A stretch of 64,000 nucleotides of DNA from Dugong dugon (lineage: Eukaryota > Chordata > Mammalia > Sirenia > Dugongidae), in NCBI GenBank assembly GCA_030035585.1, contig CM057461.1:168093624-168157623 (forward strand), read 5' to 3'. The notes below the pieces were generated by a model. The model was given only the letters and a program-made list of their open reading frames with translations. It was not told the origin of the DNA and searched no databases. Positions 35,868 to 47,473 of this stretch are shown in pieces; the first letter of the stretch is position 1, and each line of letters opens with the position of its first letter. Position numbers and translations under genes: made by a program.

Positions 35868-38800
35868 TGTCCTTGTTTTACCTTCGATGTCTATAAATTG
35901 TGATCACTTATTTTCATTTCAGAGCTATACTTTGTGTTGAACTGTGAAAAGCAAAAATACATTTAAATTTTTAAACCATAAGCTATAATAGAAGGGTAAA
36001 GAGTTCCTTTGTGTCAGGATTTCTTCTGTCTGAAGGGATGAATAGCAGTCGCCTTTCTCTGACATAAATAGCTTTCATATAATACCTTCCCAGGGGAAAA
36101 ATGGCTTTAGGACAAAATACAGTCACTATTCTTTTTCTCCTTGCATGAACTTTTGAACAGAAAAATAACATTAACATATTATTAAAGTATTTGTCACCAA
36201 AGAAAAATAGGTGGTGTTTTTGTGCCTTGGAGAATTTTAAGTGGGGGAAAGAAAATCATCAAAGGGATAATCTGTACTTGCCCCGCTTAAAAAATTCACT
36301 TTTTTTTTTTTCTTTTCAATGTAACTCACAGTTTTACTTGGTTTTCAAACTTGTGAATTTGTTCATTATTGCAAATGGTTTAATTTTCACTCTAGAATCT
36401 AGATTAAGTTTCAGGGTTTGACATAGGAGAAAGAAACTGTTGAAAAACATTCTTTCTTCTTTTTTTCCTAGGGAAGGGTGTTGGTTCCCAGTGGATATCA
36501 AATTCCAATGTCAGTTTTGTAAATAAATATCAGAAAGTCTGTTGTCTTCACAGGCCAGGCTGTGTTTGCCTTATTTGTGTGTGTGTGCAGTAAACTAATC
36601 TACAAGTGGTTCCCTGATAAGGTTAACACTTAGTTAATTATCTAGAGCTTTGACATATCCTATAATTGCCACTTGGCTGACAAGCATTTGATGCTTGTCC
36701 TGGGTAGAGTTTGTTGAGACCCAGAAAAGCAAGCTCTTGATGGATGGGGAACAAACCAAATAAATACAGTATTTTATGTTCTTTTAATTCAGGGCCAAGT
36801 GGATTTGGATGAAGTGTTTATTTAGTTTGCTGGCTGTTTCAAGATGCTGTGGTGTATTGATTCCTTTTATTACTAGCAGCCGTTTAACCTGACCTTTTCC
36901 AGATCCAGTATTTTAAAAGCCATAAATTTTAACTTTACTTACAAGCAAAGGCTGAAATGCTGTGAAAGCCTTTTTATTAGTTGAGCTTCACCATTCTTGA
37001 TGCTCTTGTGTCACCCAAGGCAACAATATTTAGGGCTTCTTAAATTAGAGTGGCTGCTGGACTCCTGGGGAGGGGCAAAGGCAGCTATAAAATGAAGTCA
37101 TAAACATTTCAAGGGTATAGAATTCCATAATGGGATAGCAAGACAGGTGCAAGAAAGCAGGGGCAGGCCTAAAGACAGAAGGCTTTGGGTTCATCACGTT
37201 AAATAAACAGTTACTGTAGCATCTCAGGTACTGAATACTATTTGGAAATGAGGCACAAGATACAAGGTAAGCAAAGAGCCCGATGGAGCCAGAGACCAAC
37301 TCGGGAGACCAATCTTACCTGTGGTCCCTGGTGTTCATGTCCTGAAGTCCCCGGCCCGTCCTTGATCTCTGGAATATAACAAACCAAGATAACCACTTTT
37401 TTTCCTAAGCTGTGGAAATATATGCTTTACGTCATAGACTGATTTCAACAAGATCTGGAAGGAGATTCTGTCTAGAACGTCAGTGGTTAACTTTTCAAGA
37501 CACCATTGCCTGTCCTCTGAGGATAGGGAACTATTTTGTATCAATCAACAAATTAAAACCATTTCATCTTAACATAGCCCAGTAGTGACTGCTAACCAGC
37601 TTGTATACACTTTAACGGGCCAGTTTTTCAATAATAATAAGAAAAATTATATATATGTTATACATGAGTTTATCCCTGAAATGCATGAGTAGGTGAGAAT
37701 GTCATTTTGAGGAGTAGAGGACAAAAAGAAACTCATACTGCTTGTGTGACTCCCTGGTTTCAACTTATGCGTATCAGTAGCTTTGGTCTGCTGTGTAGAA
37801 AATTCCCCATCAGCTTTCTAATTATCAAAAGATGTTTGTTTAAACAAATTTTCTTTTCTCAACCCCTAGACCTCTTTTTATTTGATCATGCGGCAAAACT
37901 GTAATACAACATTAGTGAGGTTGTATAAGCAGAGAATTATCATTTCACTGTTGGAGAAAAATACAAGCTATAAAGGAAAGGATTCATATTAAAATAATTT
38001 ATATAAACACCTGTGACAAAAGAGAAGTATTGAATAAGGATATTTCTCCCCTGTCTTTGCTTTGTACTTCTTTGCAAAGGTATTCAATCCAAAATGATGT
38101 ATGTAGGGACTTGGTTTGTTATTTCTCCTTCCTGGTTTCTTTTCTTTCTTGCTAACAGTCTACCTAAGAATCCTTGCACTACCTATGGCCAGAGACTTCT
38201 GTCTTGTGTTGTAAGAAGTCAGGTATTCTTAAGAACCCGAGTGGCACTTATAAGATGGCTCCTAATATTTATCTCCTCTTTATGTATTTCAGAGACTTAA
38301 CATTAGAAAAACAAACGTATGTAAATCTCTTGCTGTTAAATCATCTCTGCAAATCATGCTTCTTAAATTGCTAAAATAGAAGAAACTTTCTTAATAATTT
38401 GAGGTAGGTAAATCAGGGTTAAAACATTGTAATTTTTTCATCTATTTAAAAAAATTGCCTAAATACAATCTGGTATAGGTCTCACCTGGCCCACATCATT
38501 GTTTGCTTTTATGTAAAAACAAAAGCCTTCCAAGTATGTGAATCTAAACCTTCACTAAACCGAGCAAAATGTTACAGGGTTTTCTTTTTCTACAACCTTA
38601 TCTGAACCAAAATTGACCTGAACACGTCACTACCCAAATTATCTATTAAATATTCTATATCATACTGCTTATTAACCATGTGCCCAACACTTTTAACATA
38701 CTAGATATTCCAATAAATTCCCCTCTCCACCCAGAGCAGCCATGGGGGTGGGTGGGGGGTGGGGGGTGGGGAGTTGGCCATCTTGGGCAGAATACTCTTC

Positions 38801-40152
38801 CCTAAACCTACAAGAGGGAAAGCATTTACCTTGGGGAAGTTACTCAGATTTCTAGAAAAACTGTCAGTTGGGTTGGCTGTCATGGTATGAATTAAAAGGT
38901 TACATCAGAGGTTAAACTATGCAATTAAATCAAAAAAGCAGATTATTCTAGTAGCTGACATTCACTTTTGAAAAGAGATGGGATTAGCTGTATTTAGTCA
39001 CATATAAACTGCACAAAGTGAACAAGGGGAAAAAAAATTATTTCACCAAGTACTTCCCTGGAAAGAAAATCGTTGCGTCTTGCACCTCTGATTTTTCATC
39101 TTAATTCTGTTACTTCCTGAGTCTCATTATCCCTTTCCAGATTTGCACACAGTGACTGATGGCATGGTGATGGGTTGTTTTTGTTTTTCAGCTTTAAAAA
39201 ATATTCCCTCCCTCCCTAAATAATTAACTGCAAATTACCCTTTTCTCTTACTGGACTATTTGCTTGGATAGAATACAGAAAATAGAAATGTGTATGGGAG
39301 ACTCTTTAGACAGAAGATAAATTCTGTGAGGCCATGAGGGTATCATTTATTAAATGACTGCTGTAGTCCACTAAATGGGCCCCTTTTGACCTGAAAGAGT
39401 TAATGCTCTATTGAAAGTGTCTAGGTTGTCCCCAGCTTTACTCCCTGGAAGGCTCTGACCCATTAATGGCAGTAATAATAATAATAAAAAACAATCCCGC
39501 TTTGCCTCCACTACTCTGAAGCTGTTAATGGTATCCTAATGTTTTTTTATTCTCTAAGTGTAACTGAAAACTGACATTCTGCTCAGCTAAAATTTCAAAT
39601 GTAGTATTTTTTTTCATTGCCGTTTTTACATGACGTGCAGGATGCTGAGTAAGGAATAAGGCAAAGGCTTATAATTGGTCTTTTAAATCATCATAAACAT
39701 TTATTTTTCCCCCCATGGCTATATCTAGTGCCAATAACTCAGTCATAAGATGGTGGAAAAAAACTAATGATGCATCACAAGCTCCTTCCTAAATTCTTAG
39801 CCAGAACAAGGCAGAGAATATAAAAATATGATACATTGTTTGCTCAAAAGTTGATTTTAAAATAACAAAAATAGCTCTTTTTTTGTGGGAGTCTTAGCAG
39901 TGAATTAAGTGTTCCTTTCTTTTATTGGTATAAACACTTTTTTAGAAAAGCCTCATGTCTTTGTATCTTTATATAGTTAATTATTAAAAGTAAAATAGGG
40001 CCCTGCAGGGTTTGAGGCAGAACTTGGGGCTTCTTTTTGGGAGGCAGGTGTTCACAGAGACACTGCTCTGTGTCTCCCTTTGATCAGTTGAGTCCAGCGT
40101 CTATGAAAAATGTGGAAGGAGAAACCCTTTTTTCCCTCATTAATAGCAATAT
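35868..40152. other. Repeat-poor intron stretch
   Basis: More than 4 kb without any SINE, LINE or LTR that I recognise, unusual for this window. No coding frame with recognisable content. It contains a G-quadruplex-type run at 38744-38772. It is a candidate place for conserved intronic regulatory sequence, but conservation cannot be judged from one genome. Confidence 0.45.
38744..38772 (+). other. G-quadruplex-forming run
   Basis: Five G-runs of 5, 3, 6, 6 and 4 bases, each separated by a single T. One-base loops are the most stable arrangement known for quadruplexes. Lies in intron. Confidence 0.85.
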
Positions 40153-40929
40153 TTCTTAGTTACCTAGTGCTACCATAAAAAATAACATTGCAAAAATGTT
40201 TGGCTATAAAGAACAGAAATTTTCTCTAGAAGGCCAAATTCAGGGTATTAGCTGTAGGGAAAGTCTTTCTTTATCTTTTTCAGCTTCTAGTAGCTGCCAG
40301 AAATCCTTGGCATTCCTGAGCTTGTAGATGCATCTGCCTCCAGGGGCCGATTATCTAATAGGCAAAGTGAGCACTGTGCTTACCTTGCTTACCAGATCAT
40401 CTGTAGTGAACAATTTGACATTTTTTCACCACATCAAAGACTCTGCTTTGACGTATGGCTGGCATCTCTCTCTGCTGGCACCTCACATGTCTCTCTTTCA
40501 ACCCCACAGCACCTTCCTACAGAATCAAAGCCTCTTTTCAAATTTATAGTCCCTGACAGGGGTGAGAATGACCCAGTAAGCAAGGTAAGCATGGGCTTAC
40601 TTGTGCTTACTTACTAATCTGTAGTGAAATTGTTCACTACAGATGATCTGGTAAGCAAGGTAAACACCATGCTTACCTTGCCTATTGGATAACCTATCCC
40701 TGTCTGCCTCTGTCTTCACATAGAGCCTCCCCCTGCTCCCATATGTTTGTGGGTATTCTGCTCTTTTTATGAGAAGGGATGTGGTTAAGGATCCACCCTA
40801 GCCAGTATGACCTCATTAACATAACAAAACAAAACTCTGTTTCCAAACTGGGACATAGTTACAGGTCCAGAGGTTAGAGGTTAGGATTCAACACAATGTT
40901 TTAGGGGGCACAATTCAATCCATAATGCA
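40153..40929 (-). mobile_element. Diverged LTR, minus strand, interrupted by a hAT-like element
   Basis: Begins TTCTTAGTTACCTAGTGCTA and ends ACAATTCAATCCATAATGCA, the reversed ends of the same broad LTR type as 33522-34023. Without the insert (40341-40710) it is about 407 bp. It contains a CCAAATTCAGGGTATTAGCT block near the left. No viral genes. Confidence 0.7.
40341..40702. mobile_element. hAT-like miniature transposon, 75-bp TIRs, 8-bp TSD
   Basis: Starts CAGGGGCCGATTATCTAATA and ends TATTGGATAACCTATCCCTG. The terminal 75 bases at each end are inverted copies with 10 mismatches by my count, and the inner 36 (40380-40415 and 40628-40663) are exact. Both sides carry the 8-bp duplication TCTGCCTC (40333-40340 and 40703-40710), as expected for hAT. 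A perfect 12-bp hairpin (40617-40628 with 40633-40644) lies next to the right repeat. 362 bp, with no transposase frame. Confidence 0.9.
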
Positions 40930-41029
40930 ACGTATGACATATGTATGTTGTTGCAGTGCATTGCAGCTTTACTGCTTTCTCATACATGTGTAATTTCATC
41001 TGATCATAACAAAAACCCATGAGATTGGC

Positions 41030-41175
41030 ATTACTATTAACTTGAACAAATTTCTTAATCTCTATGTGTCTCAATTTCTTCACTATAAAATGTGGATAGT
41101 AATAGTAGCTAACTCATATAATTAAATGAGCTAATATATTGTGAAAATACTCAGAACACGCCTGGTACAGGTAGC
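41030..41175 (+). mobile_element. MIR SINE fragment
   Basis: TCTCAATTTCTTCACTATAAAATGTGGATAG (MIR core) to CACGCCTGGTACAGGTAG. Confidence 0.65.
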
Positions 41176-41214
41176 TGCTGTTATTCTTATAATCATTGTC
41201 AATATTATTTTTTC

Positions 41215-41330
41215 ACTATTTCATTTTTACTGATGAAGAAACTGAAGTTCAGAGAGGTTAAATGACTTGCCTAGACCTCATGTTTTCCAGTTCCAAGTCA
41301 GAACTTTTTCTACCACACCAAAGTTGCCTC
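41215..41330 (-). mobile_element. MIR SINE fragment, opposite orientation
   Basis: TTTTTACTGATGAAGAAACT, then CAGAGAGGTTAAATGACTTG. It forms a head-to-head pair with 41030-41175. Confidence 0.7.
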
Positions 41331-42067
41331 CCACATCAAAATCTTTATTATTATGCATGCTCAACTGCTTTTAGTTTGTTATTTACTTCTAGTAAATTTA
41401 CAGAAAAGTTCCTAATTTAGTTTTTCTAGAAGTTTCCGTGAAAGAAAAGTTTGAACTAAACATGATGATACAACACAAATCTTCCTCCAGAAATGGACTG
41501 TCTCCTTAAAAGTATGAAGTTTCCAGTTAGCAGCTATGGGAATACTATGGGAGCAACAGACCCTTAAAAGTGATTTCAGGTTTACCCTTGTATCGTTAAA
41601 ATCAAGAACAACATATTTAATTAGTGCAATTGTGGATGGGCTATTTCAACTCCTGGTCAGCCACAGCAAGAATTGATTTTATTTCTTTTTTGAAAAGCTG
41701 TTACGTTTTTCTAAAGTGTATAACAATTAGTAGTATGTCCATAGTTGTTAGTAATGATCTGAAGGATGGTCTCCTTTTCACAGAGGAATCAGGATGACAA
41801 GCTGAATAGATGAATTGTTAAAACTTCTCAGCTTTGGGAAGTGTGTTCCCCATAAAACCAGTCAGGAATAGATTAGAGCATGTCCATCTGTATGCTGGTG
41901 TCAGACACATTTCTCACTGTTGTGATCAGCTAAGTACTTATGATCTCTTACCAACTAGACGTTGCAGCAGAAGGAACAATCTTCCCTGCTCCCCAGGTTT
42001 CTGACCTAAGTAGAAACGACGGGTGGTAATATGGATTTTTGTGGTTAGAGACCCTCTACTTTCCCAA
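41331..42067. other. Intron sequence with no recognised element
   Basis: No gene or repeat that I can name. Confidence 0.45.
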
Positions 42068-42267
42068 ACATGATGTTCTTAGTTAAGTAGAGGATCAGTG
42101 AAAGTGAGGGAAACCCTCAATGAGATGGATTGACACAGTAGCCCCAACAATGGACTCAAGCATACCAATGATCATGAAGATAGCACAGGATCAGGCAACA
42201 TTTCATTCTGTTATACATAAGATTACCATAAGTCGGAGCCAACTCGATGGAAACTAATAACAACAGA
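42068..42267 (+). mobile_element. RTE-class LINE 3' end
   Basis: ACATGATGTTCTTAGTTAAG, AGATGGATTGACACAGTAGC, then ATAAGTCGGAGCCAACTCG and an ACTAATAACAACAG tail. Confidence 0.85.
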
Positions 42268-42309
42268 GTGGTTAAAGACTGGGGGAATGAGAGATTGGAA
42301 AATGGGGTG

Positions 42310-42880
42310 TTCTTAAATTTAGACTTTCTGGGTTACAAGTGAAAGAAACCAATTTCAAACTGCCTTTTGCAACTGAAAATTTCAGTGGCACATCTACATA
42401 AATATGGGTAGGGTCAGGGTTAGGGTTAGATCTAGGTTGCCAGATGATTTGTGTCTTCTACAACTTTGGAAACCCCTTTCTTCTGCAGAAAAGCCCATTT
42501 TCTGTAATTAACCTTTACCAGAGTCTCAATTAATGTCAACAGTACTCTAACTAGTTCTTTTTATCTGTCAGTTCTGACTCCTGTCTTTGGAATTCATTCC
42601 TACGGACAAGCAAGATGGCTGTCGGTGGCTTCAGATTTATCCTCCTGTTAACCAGTGGCAAAGAAGATGATTTTTTCCTTGTCTGTCCACTAAGATTAGG
42701 TCTAATTAGGCCAGTGTGGGCCAATGGCCTATCCCTGAACCAACCAGGGGGAAGAAATTCAATGATTGGTGATACCTGGGTCATAGGTACACTTCTGAAT
42801 GAGAATTGGGAAGACGTATTACGCCAAGGAAAATCAAAGTGCCCATTCCAGATAGACTAATGGATGCTGGGTAGGAAAAA
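42310..42880 (+). mobile_element. Ancient mammalian interspersed repeat, family not named
   Basis: TTACAAGTGAAAGAAACCAA, then GCAAGATGGCTGTCGGTGGC, CCTATCCCTGAACCAACCAG and TAATGGATGCTGGGTAGG follow the order of a common old repeat also seen at 24520. The 77- and 81-aa frames are repeat-derived. Confidence 0.5.
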
Positions 42881-43736
42881 AAAGAATGGTTGTCAATCCT
42901 GAGGGAAGTAAAAAGAAATAGATTAGGATAACTATAGAGTTGTGATGTTCTTCCTGGTTTCTCCATGATCTTCCCTACAATGGAGGAAAGCAATGTTTCC
43001 ATGCACCATGACATTTCACTACAATCCAGCAAGAATTTCAGTGCAAGAAAGATTGATCGTGGACTTGCTCGGGGGGGGAGTTATTCATGGAAATACCACC
43101 TCCTTGTAACCTTGTTTCCCACTGGCAAGGACTCCTGGGCTGAGTTATAGGGAAACTTCAGCGCGTTGTCAGATTTCACAACAACATTAAGTGGGACTTC
43201 CTGTTCATATGTGCCACCTCATTTATTTTGTATGTCCCCATGTTATTAGTTTTACTGTCCATTAATCATTATATATTACAAAATAGAGTAAAGTGTACTT
43301 AAGAGGAGATAATACAGGACCTGGCCATGACAGTCACAACTAAGCCACGCCAGGAGGAAGCTTCAGAGTGGCAGGCATTGCCCGCCTTTTACCCACTCAC
43401 AGAGGCACAACTGTGAGTACCTCTTGCCACCCGAGTGGATTAGAGCATGTTTCTGTAGTCTTTCATACCTTCTCAAAGAAGGATCTGGCAAAAGTAGCTC
43501 TTCTCACTGTGAGGACATATGAGTAACCCCACTAAAACTACTTTGTCTAGAAAAAAATTGTTTCACAAAAGATTGAAACTGAAATTTTAAAAGAGGAAGA
43601 AAGTCAAGAGCAAGGTATTTTATTAGCAGTGAGTTCCATTGCTATGAAATACAGCAGTCTTTCTTGCTTTAACTTATCCTATATACTTCTTCCATATAGT
43701 CTTTTCTCAGATTCCAGTATTATCAATCCTTTCCTC
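42881..43736. other. Intron sequence with no recognised element
   Basis: No gene seen; short frames at 42781-43150 have no recognisable product. Confidence 0.45.
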
Positions 43737-43751
43737 TGGTGAAAAACTTTT

Positions 43752-44620
43752 TTTTTTTTTAAATTGTGCTTTAAGTGAAAGTTTACAGTTCAAGTTAGTT
43801 TCTCATACAAAAATTTATACACACATTGTTACGTGACCCTGGTTGTTCTCCCTATAATGTGACAGCACACTCTTCCCTTCCATCCTGAATTCCCCATGTC
43901 CATTCAACCAGCTTCTGTCCCTTTTTGCTTTCTCATCTCACCTCCAGACAGGAGCTGCCAGTTTAGTCTCATGTATCTACTTGAGCTAAGAGGCACTCTC
44001 TTCACGAGCATCATTTTATGTCTTATAGTCCAGTCTAATCTTTGTCTGAAGAGTTGGCTTCGGGAATGGTTTCAGTTCTGGGCTAACAGAGAGTCTGGGG
44101 ACCATGTCTTCCAGGGTCCCTCCAGTCTCACTCAGACCATTAAATCTGGTCTTTTTACTGGAATTTGAGTTCTGCACCCTACTTTTCTCCTGCTCCATCA
44201 GGGACCTTCTGTTGTATTCCCTGTCAGGGCAGCCATTGGTGGTAGCTGGGCACCATCTAGTTCTTCTGGTCTTAGGCTAATGGTGTCCATTTCTGTCTCT
44301 AGGGCTAATGTTTTCCTTGTGTCTTTGGTGTTCTTCATTCTCCTTTGTTCCCAGTGAGTTAGGACCAATTGATGTATCTTAGATGGCCACTCGCTAGCTT
44401 TTAAGACCCCAGATGCCACTCACCAAAATGGGATGCAGAACATTTTCTTAATAAAGTTTGTTACGCCATTTGACCTAGATGTCCCCTGAAACCATGGTCC
44501 CCAGACCCCCGCCCCTGCTACTCTGTCCCTCGAAGTATTTGATTGTATTCAGGGAACTTCTTAGCCTTTAGTTTAGTCCAGTTGTGCTTACTTCCCCTGT
44601 ATTGTGTGTTGTCTTTCCCT
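43752..44620 (-). mobile_element. LINE 3' segment, minus strand, 5' truncated, with 15-bp TSD
   Basis: A poly-T run (reversed poly-A) is followed by TGTGCTTTAAGTGAAAGTTT, CATACAAAAATTTATACACA, TGAAGAGTTGGCTTCGGGAA and TTAAGACCCCAGATGCC. TGGTGAAAAACTTTT flanks it at 43737-43751 and 44621-44635. I recall it as an afrotherian LINE (probably L1) 3' region. The 73- and 90-aa frames over it are not genes. Confidence 0.75.
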
Positions 44621-44714
44621 TGGTGAAAAACTTTTAAAGGCTTTCTTGGCCCCATGCATTGGGTCTTTCCTTCTTAGTCAGATTTCAAGGCTCTTTACAT
44701 CTTGTTTCCTCTAT

Positions 44715-45060
44715 GTTACTGTTGTTAGCTGCTGTCGTGTTGGCCCTTGACTCATGGCAACCCCATGCACAATGGAACAGAACACTGCCTGGTCCTGTGC
44801 CATCTCCATGATTAGTTGCAGATCAGATGGTTGTGATCCATAGGATTTTCACTGGCTGATTTTCAAAAGTAGATCACCAGGCCTTTCTTTCTAGTCCATC
44901 TTAGTCTAGAAGCTCAGCTGAAACCTGTTCAGCATCATAGCAACATCCAAGCCACCACTAACAGATGGGTGGTGGCTTTGCATAGGATGCATTGACCAGG
45001 TATTGAACCTGGGTATCTCACATGGAAGGTGAAAATTCTACTACTGAACTACCACTGTCC
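44715..45060 (-). mobile_element. SINE with tRNA-Gly-like head and RTE-like tail, with TSD
   Basis: Read on the minus strand, the head from 45060 backwards contains TGGTAGTTCAGTAGTAGAAT, then TTTCACCTTCCATG and CCAGGTTCAATACCTGG, close to tRNA-Gly(GCC), including A and B boxes. The far end (44715-44800) is the RTE 3' type, ending CAGCAGCTAACAACAG. Flanks TGTTTCCTCTAT (44703-44714) and TGTTTATCCTCTAT (45061-45074). It is not a working tRNA: the head is diverged and fused to a long body. Confidence 0.82.
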
Positions 45061-45074
45061 TGTTTATCCTCTAT

Positions 45075-45226
45075 AAACTGAAAAACAAACCTATAGCCAT
45101 CAAACCCATTCTGACTCATGGCAACCCCATGAGTTACGGAGTAGAATTGAGCACCATAGGTTTTTCTTGGCTATGCCAACCTTTTAGTTAGTAATAGAGC
45201 ACAAACTGTTTGTGCTACCCAGGGAC
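45075..45226 (-). mobile_element. AfroSINE-type element, minus strand, diverged
   Basis: AAACAAACCTATAGCCATCA, GAGTAGAATTGAGCACCATA and TGCTACCCAGGGAC. Flanked by GTTTATCCTCTAT and GTTTATCCTTTAT (45062-45074 and 45227-45239). Confidence 0.8.
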
Positions 45227-45239
45227 GTTTATCCTTTAT

Positions 45240-45444
45240 CTTCTTCTTGTTGGCTGCCGTCAAGTTGATTCCTACTCATAGCAACCGCATGTGACAGAGT
45301 GAAACTGCCCCATAGGGTTTTCTTGGCTGTAGTCTTTATGGAGGCAGATTGCCAGGTCTTTCTCCCAAGGAGCCACTGGAAGGTTCAAACCACCAATCTT
45401 CCAGTTAGCAGCTGAGCACTTAACTATTGCACCACTGGGGCTCC
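45240..45444 (-). mobile_element. AfroSINE, minus strand, longer form
   Basis: TTGTTGGCTGCCGTCAAGTT, the middle block CTGTAGTCTTTATGGAGGC and ends ACCACTGGGGCTCC. Followed by TTTTATTCTCTAT (45445-45457), a further copy of the shared target site. Confidence 0.9.
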
Positions 45445-45457
45445 TTTTATTCTCTAT

Positions 45458-46194
45458 ACCAATGGTCATTTCCCACCAATACTCAGCACAATTGTTTTTC
45501 CTTACTAGTCACTCTATGCCCCCTTATATCCTGACTACCCAGTAGACACGATGCTTTTCCTCCTGTGTGGATTGCCTGTTCACCTCCCATGTTTCCTATC
45601 TACATAGGCCCTGTCTTCAGGGACAAATTCCATTTAATTCATGAAGACTTATCCAGTGACGTGGAGTCACAGTGTGCTTTCTTTTCTCCAGAATCCCACA
45701 AGCCTAACTAGTCCAGCCCTTTACTATGCTGTGTGTTGGCATTCTTAGCTCCAGTGTTTGCAGAGTCACTGTTGACCCCTAAGTCCATGCCCTTGTCTGA
45801 TTTGGCATTTTGTTGATTGTGCCATGGGTTGGTCTGAGAGAGAAAAGTTAATTGGCTAGTAAAAGAAACTAACCAGCTCTTTACTTGTGTCTCACACATG
45901 GTTACTATCACTGAGTGATTTTATTTCTTTGTAAAAAATGCCTCTGCAAGAAACAAGCTTATTTTGGCTATCGATAGACATGAACGGGGTAGAAGATGGT
46001 TTGAAAAGTGATGAGGAGTCTTAGACAGAAGAAAAGATTTTTTAATAAAGAGTGAAAATTAACAGGTAGTGATGACCCAGATCTACAATGTATGGATGTG
46101 GAAACAGGAATCCTCTTGGCATCTTATTGGTTATAGAGAATCCTACTAATTGGTGTAAACATTGCTTATCAAAAGAGACATACTAGTAAGAGTT
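45458..46194. other. Intron sequence with no recognised element
   Basis: No gene or repeat that I can name. Confidence 0.45.
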
Positions 46195-46440
46195 AACATT
46201 TACTGAATATTTACTGTGTGGCAGGCATTATGTTCGAAGCTTTGTACCATATAATCTTCTGACTATCTCAGTGACACCTAACAACAACAACGACAACACT
46301 GTTAAGTAGGTGCTGTCATTATCTCTGTTTTACAGATGAGAGAATTGAGACACAGAGGTATGAGCCTCATCCAGGGTAACAAAAGTAGTACATGGGTTGG
46401 AGCTGGGATATGAATCCCAGCAGTCAGACTCCAAAACTTT
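46195..46440 (-). mobile_element. MIR SINE, minus strand, with a possible RTE-tail micro-insert
   Basis: AACATTTACTGAATATTTAC, then TTTTACAGATGAGAGAATTG and ATATGAATCCCAGCAGTCAG. About 46268-46298 reads GTGACACCTAACAACAACAA, like an RTE 3' terminus, and interrupts the MIR. Confidence 0.75.
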
Positions 46441-47473
46441 GCTAATGATATACTGCTTTAAAGATTAAATATCAGTGGATTCTGAAAAGACAATTAATTA
46501 GTGGAATGAGACAGAAACATGGCTCCCATTGGAAATATGGTTCTAGAGGAAGCTAGGAATCCACACAAACATTTTTACTTTCTACAGTTTGGAAGACTGT
46601 GCTGCCTTCCAATGAATCCTTCATAAATGATAAGGGTCTACTCTACTTTCTCCGGTGTTATCACTTCATGTGTAGCCATCTTGCATTTGCACGTGGATTG
46701 TAAAGTCTTTGAGGAAAGTTAAGTGCCGTATCTTTTACTTCAGAGGCAACAAAAAAAGTTGGAAGAGCATTGAGTTAAGGATTGCCCGGACCAGGAAAGC
46801 CTCACATACCATCAAGTAGCTTTGCCAAGTCAATAGGCCAACATTTCTTTGTCTGCAAACTCAGGGATCTTGAAAGAGTAAGTTGAAAGAGAGTCAGGTA
46901 TTTGTTCTGAGATTTACAGAGGATGTAGCTCAGTGGCATTGCCTTTCAGGGACAGGTTCTCAAGTCACAGAGTACAAAATACCATTGGAAATCCCCTATG
47001 TTTACCTTAAGACACAGAATACAACATTATTGTTTAAAAGAGATAGTTGTTTCTTCAATTGGACACCAGATGAAGTAGGTGGCTTGCATTTAAGGGTGGT
47101 AACACATGAAAAAATATAAATATTGTAACATGAGAATCATTTTCAATGTTGTAAGATGCTCACAGCATGAAAGACAAGCAGAGACCCATGGGGAACAGTT
47201 CATTTCTCCAGTCTCTGCTCTCCTCTCAGCATACACTCTGGGGCACTCTCTCGTTGAGAAGGATGGTGAATGAAATTGCTCTCATCATTTAAGTTATTTT
47301 TTTCCTGTCCTTCCTCCCTCCCTCTCCTTTATAGCTCCCTCTGGCCATGTATGTGCAACTGAATTTGTGTAAATCAATTGTGTTTGATGTGATCCCCTTC
47401 TTTGTACAGGAAGGAACTTTGAAAATTATAAAGCAGCAGGGAAATGTTGCACTTTTCCTATTATTTGTCTCAA
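46441..47473. other. Intron sequence with no recognised element
   Basis: No gene seen; the 78-aa frame at 46883-47119 has no recognisable domain. Confidence 0.45.

Noticed and set aside
42400-42432. Telomere-like GGGTTAGGGTTAG
   Set aside because: Only two clean TTAGGG units within degenerate sequence of an old repeat; too short to call an interstitial telomere.
43896-44168. 90-aa frame as a gene
   Set aside because: It lies wholly inside a LINE 3' segment bounded by target-site duplications.
44990-45060. Possible tRNA-Gly gene
   Set aside because: The match is good, but stem bases are changed and it is fused to a SINE body with target-site duplications; it is a SINE head.
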